Below are positions 6,130 to 8,262 of a stretch of DNA of 8,262 nucleotides, piece after piece. Location: the NCBI GenBank assembly GCA_029056365.1, contig JAIDBM010000257.1, positions 1 through 8,262 on the forward strand, in the 5' to 3' direction. The DNA is from Muribaculaceae bacterium. Lineage in GTDB: Bacteria > Bacteroidota > Bacteroidia > Bacteroidales > Muribaculaceae. Below the pieces are notes generated by a model that was given only the letters and a program-made list of their open reading frames with translations, searched no databases and was not told the DNA's origin. Positions within the stretch are counted from its first letter, which is position 1. Each line of letters opens with the position of its first letter. The position numbers and the translations under genes were made by a program.

Positions 6130-7992
6130 TTATTCCGATACCACGTGCTCGCCACTTGTTTCCTTTATACCCCACACTGCCATAGCGCCGAGCAGCAGCA
6201 GAACTCCGGATGTACCGAGCATCAACACGGTATTGGCCACACCGACTGACGCCCCGGATGATACAGCCGGGAACATATTGAGAATCAAGCCGCCGACAAG
6301 TGCCGCGATAATCTGAGGCAGACATATCGTGCAGTTGAACAAACCGAGATACGCGCCGATATTCTTACCCGACAGTGCATTGGTAAGAATAGTGAACGGC
6401 ATCGCAAGCATAGCCGCCCAGCCGCAGCCGGCCAGTCCATAGCTTACACAAAGCAGATACTTGTTCTGTATATAGCATATGCTCAGGAAGCCAACCGCTC
6501 CGATGAGCAGGCTCAGGGAGTAGCCGAGTCGGCGGCTGCGGAAACGTGCCAGCAGCAACGCCCAGAGTACAGCCACCCCGCCCTGTATGGCAAGAAGCAC
6601 GCCGTTCCAGTCGCCGGCTGCCTGATACTGGCTTGATGCTGAATTCAGAACGGTCTTATACCGGACGTCCAGCGACTCGCCGTCGGCAATAGCCGGAAGT
6701 TCCTCAGTATCCTCGAGATAATATTCTCCGTTGCCATCGGCCTTGGCTATATGGGCCAGTGTGAGACTTGTACCCGGCTCGACAAGCGAGAACTGCGACA
6801 CAGTCTCGATTCCGGAGGCCTCCACAGCAGTGCCGTCGATTACAAGTCGGCGCCCTGCCAGCGACATGCTTCCGTCGTGGGGTTCTATTCTGGCCACACC
6901 GCCTACATACACCGGCTGACCGCCGGCAATAATCGTATCGCCATCGACAACAACAGTGCTCGGGCAAGAGAAGTCTCCATCCACCTTTACACCTGCAAGC
7001 TGGAATCTGCCATTGTCGATCACAAGACTCTTGCCGTTGAAGATATACTTTTCGGAATATGATTTTCCGTTAACTACCACACCTTCCACTACCTTCTGCG
7101 ACGGAGCGTCAAAGGCCTGTATAGCCACTGCATCGGTAGAGTATGTCCACATGTAGAGGAAACCGGCCCAGCAGAAGAACTGCACTATTCCCACAGTCCA
7201 GAACACTTTCGGAGCATGAGCCAGAAGTCTGAGCAGATTCACTTTTTCTTTTTTCTCTCCGGACTTCGGTTCTGTTTCCACAATGCCGTGATAATAGGCA
7301 TACTGTTCCGGCGGCATCTCCTTCACCTTGGCCATGGTGTATATGACACAAAGCAAAAGAATTGCCGCCCCCAGATAGAAGGCCACCGTGACCGTTGCCG
7401 GAACCTCGCCCTCGGGCGCTGTTGTCGGCAGGAACCATGCAAGCACAAACGGAGCGAGATAACCCACCACCGATCCGGCGTTGCACAAGAAGCTCTGAAT
7501 GCTGTAAGCCAGACCTTTCTGCTTTTCATTGACAAAATCGCCCACAAGCATTTTGAACGGCTGCATGGCCATGTTGATGGATGTGTCAAGGAACATGAGC
7601 ATGACCAGGCCGAACACTATCGCCGCGCCTATACTCAGACCGAGCGAACCGGCATTCGGCAGAAAGCACATCACTATCATTGCCACCAGAGCGCCTACTA
7701 TCAGGTAAGGCAGCCTTCGGCCGAAACGGTTCCAGGTGCGGTCGCTCGACACACCCACTATGGGCTGGACAATCATTCCCATCAGCGGAGGCAGAATCCA
7801 GAAATAACTCAAGTCGTGAGGATCGGCGCCGATAGTGGAAAATATACGGCTTACCTGTGAACTCTGCAGGGCATAGGCTATCTGCACTCCGAAGAACCCG
7901 AAACTGAGATTCCATAACTTCCAGAACCCCATATCAGGTTTTTCGCCCGGGGCCAGCCTACGGCCCGAGCGTGTAGCATTATTGTTTTCCAT
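6130..7992 (-). CDS. SLC45/GPH-like sugar MFS transporter with large periplasmic insertion
   Basis: A 620-residue inner-membrane major facilitator with 12 predicted helices. TM1 is around 23-43 and TM2 around 61-80. The cytoplasmic loop 2-3 carries the family signature SSDRTWNRFGRRLPYL (82-97), as in SLC45 sucrose and GPH-type sugar symporters. TM3-TM6 span about 96-222. A basic loop (SGEKKEKVNLLRLL) precedes TM7 at about 264-284. TM8-TM12 span about 461-608, with RSRRLGY after TM8. A disaccharide:cation symporter role is inferred from family resemblance only. The usual family length is about 450; the excess is one block at residues 291-457 between TM7 and TM8, on the periplasmic side, rich in beta-strand and turn patterns. 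It lacks frameshifts and shares the surrounding codon style, so it looks like a real domain. The start (MENNN) precedes a basic stretch and TM1, as expected, and a -7 box lies about 100 bases upstream. Confidence 0.88.
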   Translation of the reverse strand: MENNNATRSGRRLAPGEKPDMGFWKLWNLSFGFFGVQIAYALQSSQVSRIFSTIGADPHDLSYFWILPPLMGMIVQPIVGVSSDRTWNRFGRRLPYLIVGALVAMIVMCFLPNAGSLGLSIGAAIVFGLVMLMFLDTSINMAMQPFKMLVGDFVNEKQKGLAYSIQSFLCNAGSVVGYLAPFVLAWFLPTTAPEGEVPATVTVAFYLGAAILLLCVIYTMAKVKEMPPEQYAYYHGIVETEPKSGEKKEKVNLLRLLAHAPKVFWTVGIVQFFCWAGFLYMWTYSTDAVAIQAFDAPSQKVVEGVVVNGKSYSEKYIFNGKSLVIDNGRFQLAGVKVDGDFSCPSTVVVDGDTIIAGGQPVYVGGVARIEPHDGSMSLAGRRLVIDGTAVEASGIETVSQFSLVEPGTSLTLAHIAKADGNGEYYLEDTEELPAIADGESLDVRYKTVLNSASSQYQAAGDWNGVLLAIQGGVAVLWALLLARFRSRRLGYSLSLLIGAVGFLSICYIQNKYLLCVSYGLAGCGWAAMLAMPFTILTNALSGKNIGAYLGLFNCTICLPQIIAALVGGLILNMFPAVSSGASVGVANTVLMLGTSGVLLLLGAMAVWGIKETSGEHVVSE

Positions 7993-8035
7993 GCTATATT
8001 TTACGTGTGGTGTTAAAGTTTATATTGGCACTAAT

Positions 8036-8068
8036 ACCCTGACATACAATCGGAATCACACTCAGGGT
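8036..8068 (-). promoter_or_regulatory. Small leader hairpin before the transporter gene
   Basis: ACCCTGA (8036-8042) and TCAGGGT (8062-8068) form a perfect 7-base inverted repeat with a 19-base loop, inside the predicted untranslated leader of the transporter mRNA. It could be an operator or an RNA structure; I recognise no known riboswitch. Chance occurrence is possible. Confidence 0.3.
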
Positions 8069-8092
8069 TAAACGCATTATCTCTTTCGCCGA

Positions 8093-8125
8093 CAAATTTA
8101 GCACTTCTTTTTCACTTAAATAAAC
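8093..8125 (-). promoter_or_regulatory. Promoter of the MFS transporter gene
   Basis: On the minus strand TAAATTTG (8093-8100) is a full match to the TAnnTTTG -7 box. A weak -33 candidate, GTTTA (8121-8125), lies about 20 bases upstream in a very AT-rich stretch. Transcription would begin near 8087, giving a leader of about 95 bases before the ATG at 7992. Confidence 0.55.
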
Positions 8126-8192
8126 TAATTAATATTTTTTCACATTGTTTCCCCGTATATGCAATCCATGATATTGTCGGCTCAAATACACG

Positions 8193-8221
8193 GCTCTTTC
8201 ATTTAAACTAAAATAAAGAGC
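8193..8221. other. AT-rich hairpin in the terminal non-coding region
   Basis: GCTCTTT (8193-8199) pairs with AAAGAGC (8215-8221). After a bulged C, ATTT (8201-8204) pairs with AAAT (8211-8214), leaving a 6-base loop. The stem has 11 pairs in total. No coding frame of useful length surrounds it. It may belong to the untranslated end of a gene lying beyond the window. Confidence 0.35.
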
Positions 8222-8231
8222 ACATCCTCCC

Positions 8232-8262
8232 TTACCCGCTTCAGTCCGGAGCGGGTAATTTT
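8232..8262 (+). terminator. Terminator-like hairpin at the window end
   Basis: TTACCCGCT (8232-8240) and AGCGGGTAA (8250-8258) form a perfect 9-base stem with a 9-base loop. It is followed by TTTT to the last base, so read rightward it has the form of an intrinsic terminator. No plus-strand gene ends before it: 7993-8231 holds no plausible open frame and no TTTG-containing promoter on the plus strand. It could serve a short RNA, or a minus-strand gene to the right could use the same stem. The sequence stops here, so the tail cannot be judged. Confidence 0.45.

Noticed and set aside
7216..7860. A 214-codon open frame on the plus strand opposite the transporter
   Set aside because: His/Gln/Arg-rich composition typical of antisense reading of a membrane protein gene, with no promoter or domain.

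Overview
The window reads as a piece of a Bacteroidota genome, most likely a gut Bacteroidales, with Muribaculaceae as a guess. Evidence for this: promoters match the Bacteroidetes -33 TTTG / -7 TAnnTTTG pattern, ribosome-binding sites are A-rich rather than Shine-Dalgarno, the prolyl-tRNA synthetase is the short type without an editing domain, there is a TonB-dependent receptor carrying a carboxypeptidase-regulatory-like N-terminal domain, and there is an HU-domain/LysM fusion protein of a kind I associate with Bacteroidales.

The first 47 bases are not genomic. They are a damaged Illumina Nextera adapter: the end of P5, an 8-base i5 index, then the Read 1/Tn5 mosaic-end sequence. The assembly therefore starts in adapter. 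The first gene, a leftward SO_0444-type permease, is cut by it and its last codons and stop are artefacts.

Layout: (1) 48-356, minus strand, 5' part of a permease; (2) 357-558, divergent promoter region with a recognisable -7 box on each strand and an inverted repeat; (3) 559-2040, plus strand, proS; (4) 2041-2115, spacer with a long perfect hairpin; (5) 2116-3514, plus strand, two overlapping genes: a small HU/IHF-like protein and a 375-residue HU-like / acidic repeat / transmembrane / LysM-like protein; (6) 3544-3588, strong hairpin serving as terminator between convergent units; (7) 3588-6008, minus strand, orphan TonB-dependent receptor; (8) 6009-6129, spacer with a terminator-like hairpin; (9) 6130-7992, minus strand, SLC45/GPH-like major facilitator with a large extracytoplasmic insertion; (10) 7993-8262, non-coding, with a promoter for the transporter and three hairpins.

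proS is a housekeeping gene. The HU pair could form a DNA-binding heterodimer in which one subunit is anchored in the inner membrane and reaches the periplasm through a LysM-like module. The TonB-dependent receptor and the transporter point the same way and could together move one nutrient across the outer and inner membranes, but nothing in the window names the substrate. No tRNA, rRNA, CRISPR array or insertion sequence was seen. The most unusual items are the membrane-anchored HU-like protein and the transporter insertion of roughly 165 residues.
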